Shown: positions 42,167 to 53,331, numbered from the stretch's first letter. The stretch: 64,000 nucleotides of DNA from Rhizaria sp. SCN 62-66 (GCA_001724265.1 MEDY01000143.1:1-64000), one strand, 5' to 3'. The notes: generated by a model not told the origin, from the letters alone. Program-made: numbers and translations.

Positions 42167-43498
42167 ATGCTTAAGAAGGCTCTCGCTCGCTCGGCGCGCG
42201 CCACCACCGGCCTGCTGGGTTCCGCCGCCACTTCCCTTCCCTTCCGCCGCATGCAGTCGACCTGTGTGACGGGCACCGTAGCAAAGTTCCCCGGTGCTGT
42301 CGCGGCCTACACGGACGACCTGGCCCTGACCATGCCGACCCCTGGCATCCCCATCTATCGCGTCACCGACAACGACGGCGCTGTGATCAAGCCCAACTAC
42401 ACCATCAAGCACTCGAACGACGAGCTCGTCAAGATGTACAAGACCATGGTGCGTCTCAACAATCTCGACAAGGTTTTCTACGACGCCCAGCGCCAGGGCC
42501 GTATTTCGTTCTACATGACTTCGTTCGGCGAGGAGGCCACGCACATCGGCTGCGCGTCCGCTCTGTCCATGGACGACGTCATTCTCGCGCAGTACCGCGA
42601 GACGGGTGTGCTCATGTGGCGCGGCTTCACGCTCCCCAACTTTGCGCACCAGTGCTTCGGCACGCACTACGACCTCGGCAAGGGCCGCCAGATGCCCGTC
42701 CACTACGGCTCGCGCGCCCTCAACTTCCACACCATCTCCTCCCCGCTCGCCACGCAGCTGCCTCAGGCCACCGGCGTCGCCTACGCGCTCAAGCGTGCCA
42801 ACAAGAAGGCCGTTTCGGTCTGCTTCTTCGGCGAGGGCGCTGCGTCTGAGGGCGACTTCCACCCCGCTCTCAACTTCGCGTCGACGCTCGATTGCCCCGT
42901 CATCTTCTTCTGCCGCAACAACGGCTACGCAATCTCGACCCCGTCCTCGGATCAATACCGTGGCGACGGCATCGCCGGCCGTGCCGCGGGCTACGACATC
43001 CGCGCCATCCGCGTCGACGGCAACGACTTGCTCGCCGTGCATGACGCGACTAAGTACGCGCGCGACTACGCGCTCGCCAACAACCGTCCCGTGTTCGTCG
43101 AGGCGATGAGCTACCGCGCCGGCCACCACTCGACCAGCGACGACGCCACGCGCTACCGCTCGGCCGAGGAGATTGCGTACTGGCAGACGCAGAACAACCC
43201 GCTCATCCGCACGCGCAAGCTGCTCGAGAGCAAGGGCCTCTGGGATGAGGTCCGCGAGGCGGAGGAGCACAACAACGCCCGCAAGGACGTGCTCGCCGCG
43301 CTCGCCGACGCTGAGAACACCAAGAAGCCCGCGCTGTCGCAGCTCTTCGAGGACGTGTACGCCGAGATGCCCCACCACCTGCAGGACCAAAAGGCTGAGT
43401 GGGAGGCGCACATCGCCAAGTACGGCCAGAACTACGCGCTGGGCGACTTCCAGCCCGAGGACCAGTACGCCAACCCCGGCAAGCTCGTCCAGGAGTAA
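42167..43498 (+). CDS. BCKDHA: Branched-chain 2-oxoacid dehydrogenase E1 alpha subunit, mitochondrial
   Basis: Thiamine-diphosphate-dependent decarboxylase subunit of the mitochondrial BCKDH complex, catalysing the committed step of Leu, Ile and Val catabolism. Single exon, 443 residues, TAA stop. The N-terminus (MLKKALARSARATTGLLGSA) is basic and Ser/Ala-rich, as in a mitochondrial presequence. Conserved blocks include GRISFYMTSFGEEATHIG, QYRETGVLMWRGF and the NFAHQCFG loop. The thiamine-diphosphate motif runs from GEGAASEGDFHPALNFA (about residue 222) to FFCRNNGYAIS. The phosphorylation loop YRAGHHSTSDDATRYRS (from about 313) keeps the His and both Ser positions. This suggests that regulation by a BCKDH kinase is possible. 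Length and lack of insertions contrast with the giant neighbours. The E1 beta, E2 and E3 genes are not in this window. Confidence 0.97.
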   Translation: MLKKALARSARATTGLLGSAATSLPFRRMQSTCVTGTVAKFPGAVAAYTDDLALTMPTPGIPIYRVTDNDGAVIKPNYTIKHSNDELVKMYKTMVRLNNLDKVFYDAQRQGRISFYMTSFGEEATHIGCASALSMDDVILAQYRETGVLMWRGFTLPNFAHQCFGTHYDLGKGRQMPVHYGSRALNFHTISSPLATQLPQATGVAYALKRANKKAVSVCFFGEGAASEGDFHPALNFASTLDCPVIFFCRNNGYAISTPSSDQYRGDGIAGRAAGYDIRAIRVDGNDLLAVHDATKYARDYALANNRPVFVEAMSYRAGHHSTSDDATRYRSAEEIAYWQTQNNPLIRTRKLLESKGLWDEVREAEEHNNARKDVLAALADAENTKKPALSQLFEDVYAEMPHHLQDQKAEWEAHIAKYGQNYALGDFQPEDQYANPGKLVQE

Positions 43499-44397
43499 GC
43501 GACGCGCCGCTCGCTGCTCTCTGCGCACAATATGCGAGCACGCAGCTTAGTCAGCGCTGCTGTTTTTGAGCTTTGGAGTTCGCGGAGTATGAAAGACGAA
43601 GAAAACATATTTTGTTTTCTTTTTTTATCTAGACCTCAAAGTCTTTCACACCATTGCCTCTTTTATGTAAAGCCGTAAACACTGCGCGTGACTCTCGACC
43701 TGCTGTTGTGTTTGCGTCTTGCTCGTGATCGTGGCCATTCTCTATCTATTTCTGCATCTGCTTTCGCGTGAATGGTGCATGCACTCGCGCTCGCCACTCA
43801 ATCAAAACACATTGACCTACATTGGTACGTTCATTTTATCACATCGTATTCATGTTTAGTATACGCTTCATGTTGTATTAAGTGAGTTTATCGGGTGGCG
43901 AAGATGATAATTGGCTAGTTGCCACCGGCGCGACAGGGGCCCAAAACCCTTGGCTGAGTGATCCAAATGTATTCGTACTGGCTGAGTTACCCTTTAATTA
44001 TTTCTTATTTACAATTTCAACATTTAAGCAATGTATGTGCTCTTCGATCATGAATAACTTCATCATCCTTGTCTCTTGTTCTCTCCTTTTTACGTGTAGA
44101 AAGCAATAATCGCACGATGTTGCGCTTCGTGTTGGCCTTGTTTTTTGTTTGACATTCATTCACTCCCAGTCTTTCTTTACTTACGTTAGTTCTATCAAAT
44201 ATATGTTTATTCTTTCTTGTTTAGTTTTTCTTTCTCAGCTTTCTATCTATAAATAGTATTCTATCTAATACCAATACAACAACAAGCTTTCAACAAACAT
44301 ACTCACGACCATCATCACTGTTACTGAAACTGTGACTCACATCACTGCAATGCCACTCTTGTCACTGCGCTTTGACGAGTGAACTGAAGCACGTAGC
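43499..44397. other. Spacer between convergent genes
   Basis: AT-rich 3' flanks of BCKDHA (+) and DNAJC8 (-). A small open frame at 43882-44109 has no recognisable product. Nothing else is supported. Confidence 0.6.
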
Positions 44398-46183
44398 TCA
44401 CGCCCACTCGTCCCAGTCCGCCCGCTTGCCGTCGTTCTCAGTTCCCTTGGCCCCCGCGTTGGCGCCGGCCCGCACGGTGCGCTCGCCCTTGCTCGTCGGC
44501 GGCTTGAAGAACCGCTTGCCAGGGCCGCCGCCGGTGGAGGCGAATTTGCGCCATGAGGCGACGCGGTCGTCGCGGCCGTCCTCCCACTGCTGCGCGCGCT
44601 GCTTCTCACTCTCAGCTGCAGCGATCCTGAACGAGAGCAAACGAGACGAGGAGATGAAGGAAACAAAGGATCATATGAGCATCATGGTGGTCATAAACAC
44701 ACAGTGGGAGATAATGACGTACATATGCGAGATTTAGATTGGGAATATATTTTTAGACGACTAAAGAACAGATACATTGAATAGTCAAGTTGGGTATCAA
44801 ATATTTATCGGAAAGTGGAGATATATCCTGTTTTGCGACGACTTGCGACACGTACCTCGCGGTCCTCTCGGCGGCGGCCTCGGCCTCCGCCCGGCCCGCC
44901 TCGCGCTCAGAGTGCGCGCGCCGCTGCTCGTCGTCCCACAGCAGCTCGCGCAGCGCGGCGCGCACGGCGGCGTCGAACGCACCCGGCTGGTGCTGAGCCC
45001 AGACGGGGAATGCGGGCGTGGTGCCGTTAGCGACGCGCTCGCTGAATGCGAACAACCACGAGGAAGCATCAGTATAAAAAAGCATATAGTGTGAGTCAAT
45101 TAGAACAAAGCCTTGATGGCGTAATGATAATGAATAGAATAATACATCACTTAACAGAGAATTTCATTGATATGCGTTTATATGATTGACACAAGGCTCA
45201 TTTGTTGATCGTAAAGGCAAGACGTACCTGATAACGCTCTCGACAACGCTGGCGGCCGCGAGAACTGCCTCGGTCATCGTGGCCGCAGTCGTAGTGGCCG
45301 GCAGGGGCGGGATAACAATGTTGCGGCGCGCGCACTCGGCGCGGTTGTTCTGGGCAATGACGAGCGCGCGCGCGGTGGTGATGAAGCCGGCGAGCTTCGC
45401 CCTGTAAACGTACGACGAATCCGAGAAAAACGAGGAGGGAAAATAAAAAGGACGATTCAAGACATATATGTTAGCTTCAAGAATTACAACTCAACTATAG
45501 TATAATTAATATGCACATTCATTCAAATAATGGAGGAACTGTGACTGATGCAAGATATGGAGTGGAATTAGCGCGTACCTAATGTCGTCATCGAGAAGGT
45601 CGTTCTTGGCCTTCGTAATGAGCGAAAATGCCTGCTGCGCGCGCGGCACCATATTCCCAGCGAACCTGTCGGGGTGCACGCTAAGCGAGAGCAGGCGGTG
45701 CTGCTTGCGCACGTCGGCGAGCGTGGACGCGGGCGAGAGGTCGAGCACGTCGTAGGGGTTGAATGCGTGGCAGGCGAGGATGCGGTCGAGCTGCTGCCGA
45801 CGCTGCTGCTGCGTCCGCTCGGCCGACGCCGCCGCCGACTCGGCGTCAAAGCCGGCAACCGGGGTCGCGGCGGAGACGGGGGAGCTACTGCTTGCCGCGT
45901 CCGCAGAGACAGGCGACGCAGTGGAGCCGTCTGGGCTGCTCTCAGCGCCAGCGCCTTGAGCGTTTGCGTCGTTGCGGCTGGCGGTGGAGCTCAACGGAGC
46001 ACTGCTCGGCGCAGCGGACTCATTTGCGGCAGAATCTGCAAAAGCGCCCGCACCTAAAGATGAGGCCGGAGCAGACAGAACAGCTTGATGGGTGACAGAA
46101 GAGGCAGTGGCGCCAAGAGCAGAGGCAGAAGAGTCTGCTGCGACTGCTGCTGGGGCGGTTGCTGGAGTCGTTGTCGTGGACAT
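44398..46183 (-). CDS. DNAJC8: DNAJC8/SPF31-like spliceosomal J-domain protein
   Basis: DNAJC8 is a nuclear Hsp70 co-chaperone associated with the spliceosome. Four exons, 46183-45579, 45401-45228, 45041-44856 and 44626-44398, join in consistent phase to 397 residues ending in TGA. The introns (177, 186 and 229 bases) start GTACGC, GTACGT, GTACGT and end TACAG, TTCAG, TTCAG. Residues 1-120 are Ala/Ser-rich and probably disordered. The J domain follows (FNPYDVLDLSPASTLADVRK), with the HPD triad at His170-Asp172 (LSLSVHPDRF) and a conserved RAQQAFSLITKAKNDLLDD helix. The middle is a charged helix (EREAGRAEAEAAAERTAR). The C-terminal signature QQWEDGRDDRVASWRKF plus KRFFKPP is characteristic of DNAJC8 and separates it from other J proteins. 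The ATG at 46183 is the first in an open frame and is followed by the Ala/Ser-rich leader. Confidence 0.87.
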
Positions 46184-46588
46184 CGGTTGCGGTCAACGAT
46201 GCAAGATTGGAGATAAGTGGAAAAGGTTGGTTATATAAATGTGCAAGGGAAAACCTGGAAGGAGACTTGTACAGGATTTGACGATGTCTGTGTGCCACAA
46301 ATGAAACTGAAGTCTGGGCGAGTTGTCTTGTTCGTTCCGTCGCTTGGGAGCGGTCGCGAATGTGTCGACACATTCGCAACTTGTTTTGCAGCTGCTACAT
46401 CAGAATGATCGTCTATCGTACCACCATACTCTGATCTGAACAAAATATCTACTTTTTATTTGAAAATAATATTTTGAAACGTGTTAGAAAACTCAGTTTA
46501 ATGCTCTATACGCTCATTTCCTCACTCACTGTAACGGCTCCCTCCGATGTTTCTTCACTCTTCCTCCGCCTCCCTTCCACAACAGACC
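46184..46588. other. Divergent promoter region
   Basis: About 400 bases between DNAJC8 (-) and a small coiled-coil gene (+). It is pyrimidine-rich just before 46589. No specific element is identified. Confidence 0.5.
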
Positions 46589-46997
46589 ATGGACATTTCC
46601 CGCAGCGCCCCCTTGTCCACGCCCGCGTCCTCTGAGCCGCACGTGTTCTACCACGAGGGTGTCGCGATGCCGCGTGACGAGCTCTGCGACTTGCTCGATA
46701 AGATCACACAGAAGAACGACGAGGTCAGCGTCTCGCGTCAAAAGTGTCACAAAGGTGCGCATAACTCACTACCTGCACAGCTAGCTCATCACATGGCATG
46801 AAATATGTGTTTAATTAAACTTTTTTTTGTCTGCGCATCTTAAATATGATATCTAGTGCTCATGACAAACTTTCTGCTCTCTGCTGCTGTGTGTTGCTTT
46901 GAATGACACAGAGCTCGAGGGTCTTCGCGCGTCGACCAAAGCGCTGCGCAAGGCCACAGAAGACATGTTTCGCGCCCAGAAGAACAACCGTGTTTGA
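46589..46997 (+). CDS. Small coiled-coil protein (83 aa), two exons
   Basis: Exon 1 (46589-46754) and exon 2 (46912-46997) join across a 157-base intron (GTGCGC...CACAG) into 84 codons ending in TGA. Residues 1-25 are Ser/Pro-rich. From about residue 28 to the end the protein is a charged heptad-like helix (ELCDLLDKITQKNDEVSVSR, then ELEGLRASTKALRKATEDMF). Size and layout vaguely resemble small eukaryotic coiled-coil proteins such as the UPF0184/bublin group, but I cannot confirm homology. The donor is the only one in the window that is not GTACG, though it keeps C at intron position 4. An unspliced reading would stop shortly after the donor at an in-frame TGA and lose the helix. Confidence 0.6.
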
Positions 46998-47400
46998 GCC
47001 CCTCATAGCTATTGAGCCCTAACACTGCTTTGGCTGTGCTTGAGAATGATAAACGAACAGAACACACACACTGGAGGCCTCTCATTGAGACCACTTAACC
47101 ACGATATATAGCAAGCACAATGAAACTTCAATCATTCAATACACTAATTACATAGTTATAGAAACACTGACGCAAGTCAAGTGGCTTGTGTGAAGCATTC
47201 CGGATGATGTGGACAGCGGTGATCTGAGCACCATCTGGACCCCAGGAGTGGATTGGTTGCAATATCTTTGTTTATTTTGTATTTACGAGTATTATAGCAA
47301 GTTATCCAATATATGTCACTTCAGACAGGTTGAAGCTAGTCATCTTTGATCGCTGTGAATTCGTCTTCACACGCGAGTACAAAAAATTAGCCCAGTGGAC
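46998..47400. other. Spacer between convergent genes
   Basis: AT-rich 3' flanking DNA. Nothing recognisable. Confidence 0.6.
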
Positions 47401-50022
47401 TTAGTCCTGAATTAGATCCCTCAGCACCTCGATCCCGTCCGGCCACATCTTCTTCACGGCCATCTCAAAGAGCGGGATGTCGCACAGCACCCGCAGCGGT
47501 TCCACCACGCTTACGCGCAGCCAGCGCCGCTGGAACGCCGTCAAAGCCTGCGGTTGACCGACTTCGCCGTCCTCTGTCTCGCCGGCTGCAGCGATGTACG
47601 GCTCCACCATGCTTTGGATACAGAGCATCATCGTCCCAAGCAGCCACTCGAACTGGTTCAGCGGCATGTTGTCCAACCCCCCGCGCCGCGTCGCGGCGGC
47701 GAGCAGCGGGAGCAGGCCCGCGCGCAGCAGCAGCGGCGTGCCCTCCCAGCCGGGAACCGCAAAGCACTTATCTGCCTTCGAGTACTCTATCAGGACGGAC
47801 GCAGCCTGCAAGATGGTCGCATAGTCGCCGGTCTGCAGCAGCGCCAGGACGGCGCCCAGGGGCGACTGCAACAGGTCCACCGCGGCGGCGAACTCGTCGC
47901 GCGGCACGGGCGGCTTGTTGGGCGCGCGCCGCGCGAAGCCATCCTGCCAGCGCTCGCCCGTTGCGGTGTCGTTGGCCGTGAGCGGGCCGCGCGTGGCGGG
48001 GCGCAGCGAAGCCAGACTCGCCAGAACCTTGATGTGCACGACCGCGCGGTTCGCAAAGCGGTGGCCCCTGGCCCACAAGGAAGGCGCCAGAAGGCGATGG
48101 AAGGCGAATGCGGCGCCGCTACGAACCGTTGCCAAGAGGGTGTCAAACGTGACAGCAGTGTTGCTAAAGCAAGTCATTAGCGAGTCCCAAGGGCTAAACG
48201 TGCTGATGTCAAAGTACTTAACTGGCGCCACTGGCAGCAGCGGCAGGAGACTCATCACGTTCGCGGTCAGCGCGCCGGCCGAGAGAAACGCCGCGAGAGG
48301 ACGGGCCGTGAGGTCGACAGGGGGAGGTTTCTTATTCTCCTCTAAAGTCCTTACGTACGCAATAAAGGCGTGGTTAAATGCGTACAGATTGGCCTCTTCA
48401 CGCTTTTGCACCTCAACAATTAGTGCCGCCACGCCCGGCGCCATCGAGGCCCGCACGGCAGCGTCAGCGGCGTTGCAGGCCTCGCGCCAGGCGTCCGCCA
48501 CGTGCTTCTTGTTCTCCCAAAGCGCATTGTTAAATTTGTCGTACAGGAGCGCGGACATAGCCTTGGGCTCCTCAAACGGGAGCTTTACCCCTGTGTCATT
48601 GTTGATTTGACTAAGCATGCGCATCAACTCGCCCGAGATCTCGAACACTTGCAGCAAGCGCCGCCTGTGGTGTGCGTTCTTGACATACAGATTGCGTTTT
48701 GCCCTCGCACTCGCATCGGCCGCAATGATAGCCTTCGAGGCTGCAGTTGCAGCAGCATCAACATTGTTCTCGTTCACAACAATGGACGCAGTTGTGTCAC
48801 CGAGCAGAACCTTGCACACCAACCCTGTGAGAGGGGCGACCACGAACGAGCGCGCAGTCAAACGGGACACGGCGTAGTGTTGCGAAATGCGCTTTTTGCG
48901 AGCGAACGACGTGATCACATACTCCTCGCCGCCGCGAATCTCCATGGCAACCGCGCTAGCCCTGACAAGCGCAACAAGCATATCGGTGTACGCGCTCTCT
49001 GTGCCACAGGGCAGCGTGTGCAGCGCGCGCGAGACCAGTCGCAGCAGCCTGATCTCAACGCAGTCGTCGAACGAGCTCGGAAACAAGTCAACTGCGGCGT
49101 CTGAGTTGTCTAAATCGCTCGGGTGCAAATACTCGCGGGGCTCATACTCGTCGTCTTCATCATCCGCGGATTGACACTCGTTGTCTGGATGCTCACGGGG
49201 AGTATATTCGGAGCCGAGAGACTTGTCGAAATAGTATCGCGGCTTCTTGCGGCCCGGAGGTAGCACTGCCACCGGGCTACCCACAGCAAACAACGCATAC
49301 AGCGCGCTCTTGTCCATTTCACAGTAGCGCTCCAGGCAGTTGGCCAGCGCCTCCACCATCATCGGGCTCGTCAGCGGCGCCGCCACCAACGCCTGATATA
49401 CCGGCACTGCGAACGACTGCGCGAGGCGGGCGCTGTGGCGGTGCGAAACGCTTGCCAGCCCACGCAGCGCCACAGCTGCCAGCGTTGCAGTCGGCTGGTC
49501 CGGCAAGGAGAGTAGCGGCATGAGCGCGTTGTGTGTGGCGGTGACCGCGGCGGGCGTGTCGTAGAAGTGCTCGAACCGGCGGCGCAGACAATGCAGGACA
49601 CGTTTGCAGAGGCAGTCGTAGGAGAGCTAGCTTGCGCTTGCGCGGATTGCGGCCGCGCTGGTGTTGTTTTCTGCCACGTCTTCGGCCTCATCCTCTGCGG
49701 ATATATAGTCGTTGACGACGAACTGGACGTAGAGATGCAAGAGGTTGCCCACCACGTCGGCCGCAGCAGCGAGCCGCACGAGGGTGCTGTGCAGCGCGCT
49801 GGGATCGCTCGCAGCCGCCAGCTCGTCCGCGTGGGGCACTTCCGGAAGGTTGAAGTCAAGCATTTCAAGTAGCTCAGCGGCAGAGATCGGGAAACCCGAG
49901 TATGGGTCAGATTGATGCGTTTTGATGAGCTGTGTACCGCGGGCGAGTTGAGTGGCGGCCGCACGAGCAGAGGATGACAATACGCCACCAATGGCCTCAC
50001 GGACAGCGAAAGTGACCTCCAT
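47401..50022 (-). CDS. Unrecognised helical-repeat-like protein with one in-frame TAG
   Basis: Reading from ATG 50022 to TAA 47401 gives 874 codons in one frame, interrupted only by TAG at 49627-49629 (codon 132). Under the standard code this would be a 131-residue protein plus a separate 706-residue frame. The 34 codons between the TAG and the next ATG (49521) are open and protein-like (CLCKRVLHCLRRRFEHFYDT), so one gene is the simplest reading. The sequence is mostly hydrophobic/amphipathic helices (LPDQPTATLAAVALRGLASV, PMMVEALANCLERYCEMDKS, LLPLLAAATRRGGLDNMPLN) of the ARM/HEAT kind found in karyopherins and scaffold proteins. An acidic loop lies around residues 280-320. Unlike its giant neighbours it has few low-complexity inserts. 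I cannot name the family. Confidence 0.75.
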
Positions 50023-50430
50023 TAGTCCACGGACACCGATCTGTTAGAACATATGACTGTTTAATCTGTTGTGCTCTTTTCTATCGCTATTCCAAGTGAA
50101 TGTGTTAGAGAGTGAGGAGGGAGAGGTGTAAAAATACGAACGATACGGAAGTAATCACGAAATATAGTGCAATATAAATACAGTTGAGGCTGTCTGCAAT
50201 CGATGAATTAATAAAACTGTCAGAAAATACATTTTTACATCGCAGTAACTTAGCGGAAAGTCGGTGTTTTAACGGCGATTTGCCGCGTTTGGCTCACCAC
50301 AAACGCTTTTTGTGGTCGTCGAATGGTCGGTCGGTCTGGCTGGCGGATGTGGGGGGACTGGAGGAAGTTGACCCAATGCGGAGCATACTGTTCGCCGTAG
50401 ATTCCGTCACCAGTAATAAGCTTGGTGCGG
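50023..50430. other. Divergent intergenic region
   Basis: About 400 bases between the helical-repeat gene (-) and the membrane-protein gene (+). An open frame at 50184-50459 overlaps the next gene's start in another frame and is not convincing. The region presumably carries both promoters. Confidence 0.5.
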
Positions 50431-53331
50431 ATGGATCCATTTTCGAGTGTTTCTATTGAGGATCAACTCGAATTACTCGGCATTTCTTCCCCACTGCGTT
50501 CTACTCCTCGCTACTACGACGGTGAGGACGACGACGGCGATGACGACCGCGTTTACCAAGACAGCTCGTTCTCCTCCGGACTGCCCGTTCGCTCCCACTC
50601 CAGCGACAACGACAACGATGACAATGACTCTGACCCGTTATCGAACTCCGCGTTCCTGGCCTCTGCAGAACTGAGCCACCGCGCCCGGCTCGCGCAGGAC
50701 CAGGCTGCGGACGACGACATGTTTGCGCACCTCCATCACAACAACAATCACAGCTCGCCACGCTTTCCGTCTTCCGCGCTCGCCGCATCCCCGCCTTTTG
50801 TCTCTACGCCCACCGCGTTCCCGTCTCCGCAACACTCCAGCAGCAGCGCCGGCGCAGCGGTGGCTGGCGCAGTGTCCGCGGCCGCGGCGGCGTCGGTCGC
50901 GACGGACGCGGCGGCGCTCGCAGTGTGGAGCCGCGACTGGGCCACCGTCTGCCCCGCGCTTGCGCTTGCGCCCGCTATCTACAGCAAACCCTACAGCAAG
51001 AGCCGCGGCGCAGAGACGGACTCCTGTAGCAACAATAGCGACAACGTCATGGCAGCAGCTGTTGGCGACGGGAGTCTCGATGACAGCAGCGTTGCGGGTA
51101 TCGCGATCGCTGCCGCAGCCGCGGCCGCGCCCCCTGCACTTACGCCCCCGATCTCCGCGCAACACGTCCTGGCTTACCTCACCACACTCAGCTCGAGCGG
51201 CAGCTCTAGTTCCAGCGCTACGAAGGCTGGTAACGGGAGTGCGAGCGTTGCCAAGAGCGGCGCCCTCGCTGGCTACCGCGCGCTGCTCTCCCCCGCCGCT
51301 CTCGCCGCCGCGTTTGTGTACCTGGTGACCGTGGCGCGCGCCGTTGACGAGGGGCTGCTCGCGGTCGCCGCCCTTGCGCTGGTGGTCAACTTCGCGGTGC
51401 CTGCGGCGCTGTCCGTGGCGATGGGCGAGGACGCCGGGCTGATGCAGAGCGCGGTCACGACCGTGGTCGGCAACATCACCAACAACATCAACAGTAACGG
51501 CAACCGCGCGCACGGCAAGACAAAGAGCAAGAGTAAGAGTGTCCGCGGTTCTGGGCCGAGTCACAACGACGAGAGTGAGAGTGAAAGCGATACCGCGCTC
51601 ATGATTAACTCTGACGGCCACCAATCTTCGGGCAACGTCGGCAACGCAGCTTCTGCGATTACGGCAGGCGGCCTGACTTCGAGTTGGCTGACTGTGAGCG
51701 CAGTGACCCGCGAGGCGTCGGCACTGGCGACGGGCGTCTATCGGCAGCTGTCCGCCTTCGCAGCCTCGGCGGCCGCTGTCGCAGACGCTGAGTCCGCCGC
51801 CGACTCGGCCGCCGCCCCTCATAATCCTCTCGCGAATGAAGTGTCAAACTCTCTCAGCGCAGCTGCAGCTGCAACTGCTGTTTCTGCCGCCGCCACAGCG
51901 ACAACGACTAACAACAGCAACAGCAGCTCCAGTGTCAGTGCCAGTGCCAGTAGCGCGAGCAGCGCGACTGCGGCCGCGACTGCGCTCGCCAGCGGCGTCG
52001 GCGCCGGCAGCAACGCGGTGCTCCCGACCTTTGAGTGGGCCAAGACGCTGCCCGCGGCCCCCGCCACTGCAGCCGCCGCCCGCGCCGCCGCCGCCGCCGC
52101 CGCCGCTGCGGCCGCGGGCGCGGCGGCGACGGCCGCAGCAGGCGGTCCCTCGGTCGCCGCCGCCGGGCTGCTTCTGCCCCTGGCTGCGGACGTGGTGTTA
52201 GGCCGCATGCCGCTCACGGTCGCTGACGCGGGTGACCGTGAGCAGCAGCAACAAGAGAGTAAGAGGAGTGGCTGTGAGCACGTTAGCGAGCACGACCGCT
52301 ATCTACAACAGCAGCAACAACAGCAGCAAAAGCAACTGCGGAGTAGTGCCGTCAAGGGCAACGCGTTCATTGTTGTTCTAAAGAGCAACTTGACCTCAAT
52401 CGGACACATGTACCGCTGGTTTGTGTTTTTCTGCGTCGTGTGCCGCAGCACCCCGCTGATTCCGCCCTCGTACCGCTTCCTGCCGACTCTCGCGTCGCTC
52501 AACCCGGACAACAACTACAGCACGCACGCGAGCGCCGAGGCCGACGCGAACGCTGGCGCTGGCCGTAAGCTGTCGCGGCCGGTTTGGACCGCCTTATCTG
52601 TCGTTTTCCCGCTGTTTTGTCTGTACATCACAGCTCTGATGCGAATCTTTGCTCCTTTTTTCATGATCCTCGTGAATTGGCCCAGCTACGCGTTCTTACC
52701 GTCGCTCACAAACAGTATCGGCGATCCGGGCAGTAGTGCTAGCGCAAGCTCCACCACTCCTGCGTTGATGCCACTCTTTTCAGTGGCAGACTACTTGCCC
52801 AAGGCGGTGACGGAGGCGCTCACATCCCTCGTCCCGCCCCTCCACCTGCGCCCGCTCACTCTCTACTACACCCTCAAGACGCTCGCGCTGCTCGCGCTCA
52901 CAGTCCCCTCGGCCGTGGTTGTGTGCAGGTACTTCTCGCGCAAGTATGACGTCAACGACGCCGACGGCGCCGCGCCGGCGTTAGGCTCGCTCGGCTCCAC
53001 TCTCACCGCGCTCACCCTGAGCAAACCCACGGCTACCACCGCGAACAACAACAACAACGGCGGCAGCGGCAGCGGCGACGGCGTGACTGTGAACGCTGCG
53101 GTCGTCTCCCCTGTGCGTCTGCCCCCGCGTCCGGCGCCGCCGTCGCGGCTGATGCTCTGCTTCGTCGGCTTCATCAACGTCCTCGTGCTCACGCTCGCTG
53201 ACCTGGCGGCGCTGCGCTCGATTGCCGTCGTCGTCATGGCCGGGCTCGTCGCCGTGGCCGCGCACGACGACGTCAAGCGGCGCGGCAAGCGCGGCGGCGG
53301 CGGCGTGGGAGCGCAGAGGCACTACTACTGA
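50431..53331 (+). CDS. Unrecognised multi-pass membrane protein with low-complexity inserts
   Basis: Single exon of about 966 residues, ATG 50431 to TGA. The N-terminus (MDPFSSVSIEDQLELLGISS) is followed by acidic and Ser-rich disordered sequence. Hydrophobic segments suitable for membrane spanning occur at about residues 285-335 (AALAAAFVYLVTVARAV; LLAVAALALVVNFAVPAAL) and 660-685 (MYRWFVFFCVVC). Others lie at about 718-750 (FPLFCLYITALMRIFAPFFM), 807-835 (LKTLALLALTVPSAVVV) and 906-945 (MLCFVGFINVLVLTLADLAA). Between residues 345 and 640 lies a long Ala/Ser/Asn-rich insertion ending in poly-Gln. The tail is basic (KRRGKRGGGG). I do not recognise the family; an organellar or endomembrane protein is plausible. 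Confidence 0.72.
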   Translation: MDPFSSVSIEDQLELLGISSPLRSTPRYYDGEDDDGDDDRVYQDSSFSSGLPVRSHSSDNDNDDNDSDPLSNSAFLASAELSHRARLAQDQAADDDMFAHLHHNNNHSSPRFPSSALAASPPFVSTPTAFPSPQHSSSSAGAAVAGAVSAAAAASVATDAAALAVWSRDWATVCPALALAPAIYSKPYSKSRGAETDSCSNNSDNVMAAAVGDGSLDDSSVAGIAIAAAAAAAPPALTPPISAQHVLAYLTTLSSSGSSSSSATKAGNGSASVAKSGALAGYRALLSPAALAAAFVYLVTVARAVDEGLLAVAALALVVNFAVPAALSVAMGEDAGLMQSAVTTVVGNITNNINSNGNRAHGKTKSKSKSVRGSGPSHNDESESESDTALMINSDGHQSSGNVGNAASAITAGGLTSSWLTVSAVTREASALATGVYRQLSAFAASAAAVADAESAADSAAAPHNPLANEVSNSLSAAAAATAVSAAATATTTNNSNSSSSVSASASSASSATAAATALASGVGAGSNAVLPTFEWAKTLPAAPATAAAARAAAAAAAAAAAGAAATAAAGGPSVAAAGLLLPLAADVVLGRMPLTVADAGDREQQQQESKRSGCEHVSEHDRYLQQQQQQQQKQLRSSAVKGNAFIVVLKSNLTSIGHMYRWFVFFCVVCRSTPLIPPSYRFLPTLASLNPDNNYSTHASAEADANAGAGRKLSRPVWTALSVVFPLFCLYITALMRIFAPFFMILVNWPSYAFLPSLTNSIGDPGSSASASSTTPALMPLFSVADYLPKAVTEALTSLVPPLHLRPLTLYYTLKTLALLALTVPSAVVVCRYFSRKYDVNDADGAAPALGSLGSTLTALTLSKPTATTANNNNNGGSGSGDGVTVNAAVVSPVRLPPRPAPPSRLMLCFVGFINVLVLTLADLAALRSIAVVVMAGLVAVAAHDDVKRRGKRGGGGVGAQRHYY

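Noticed and set aside
42104-43528. 474-codon antisense open frame opposite BCKDHA
   Set aside because: It mirrors a strongly conserved gene in GC-rich DNA, where the opposite strand rarely has stops. The product has no recognisable features.
50184-50459. 91-codon frame upstream of the membrane-protein gene
   Set aside because: It overlaps the next gene's start in a different frame and has no coding bias.
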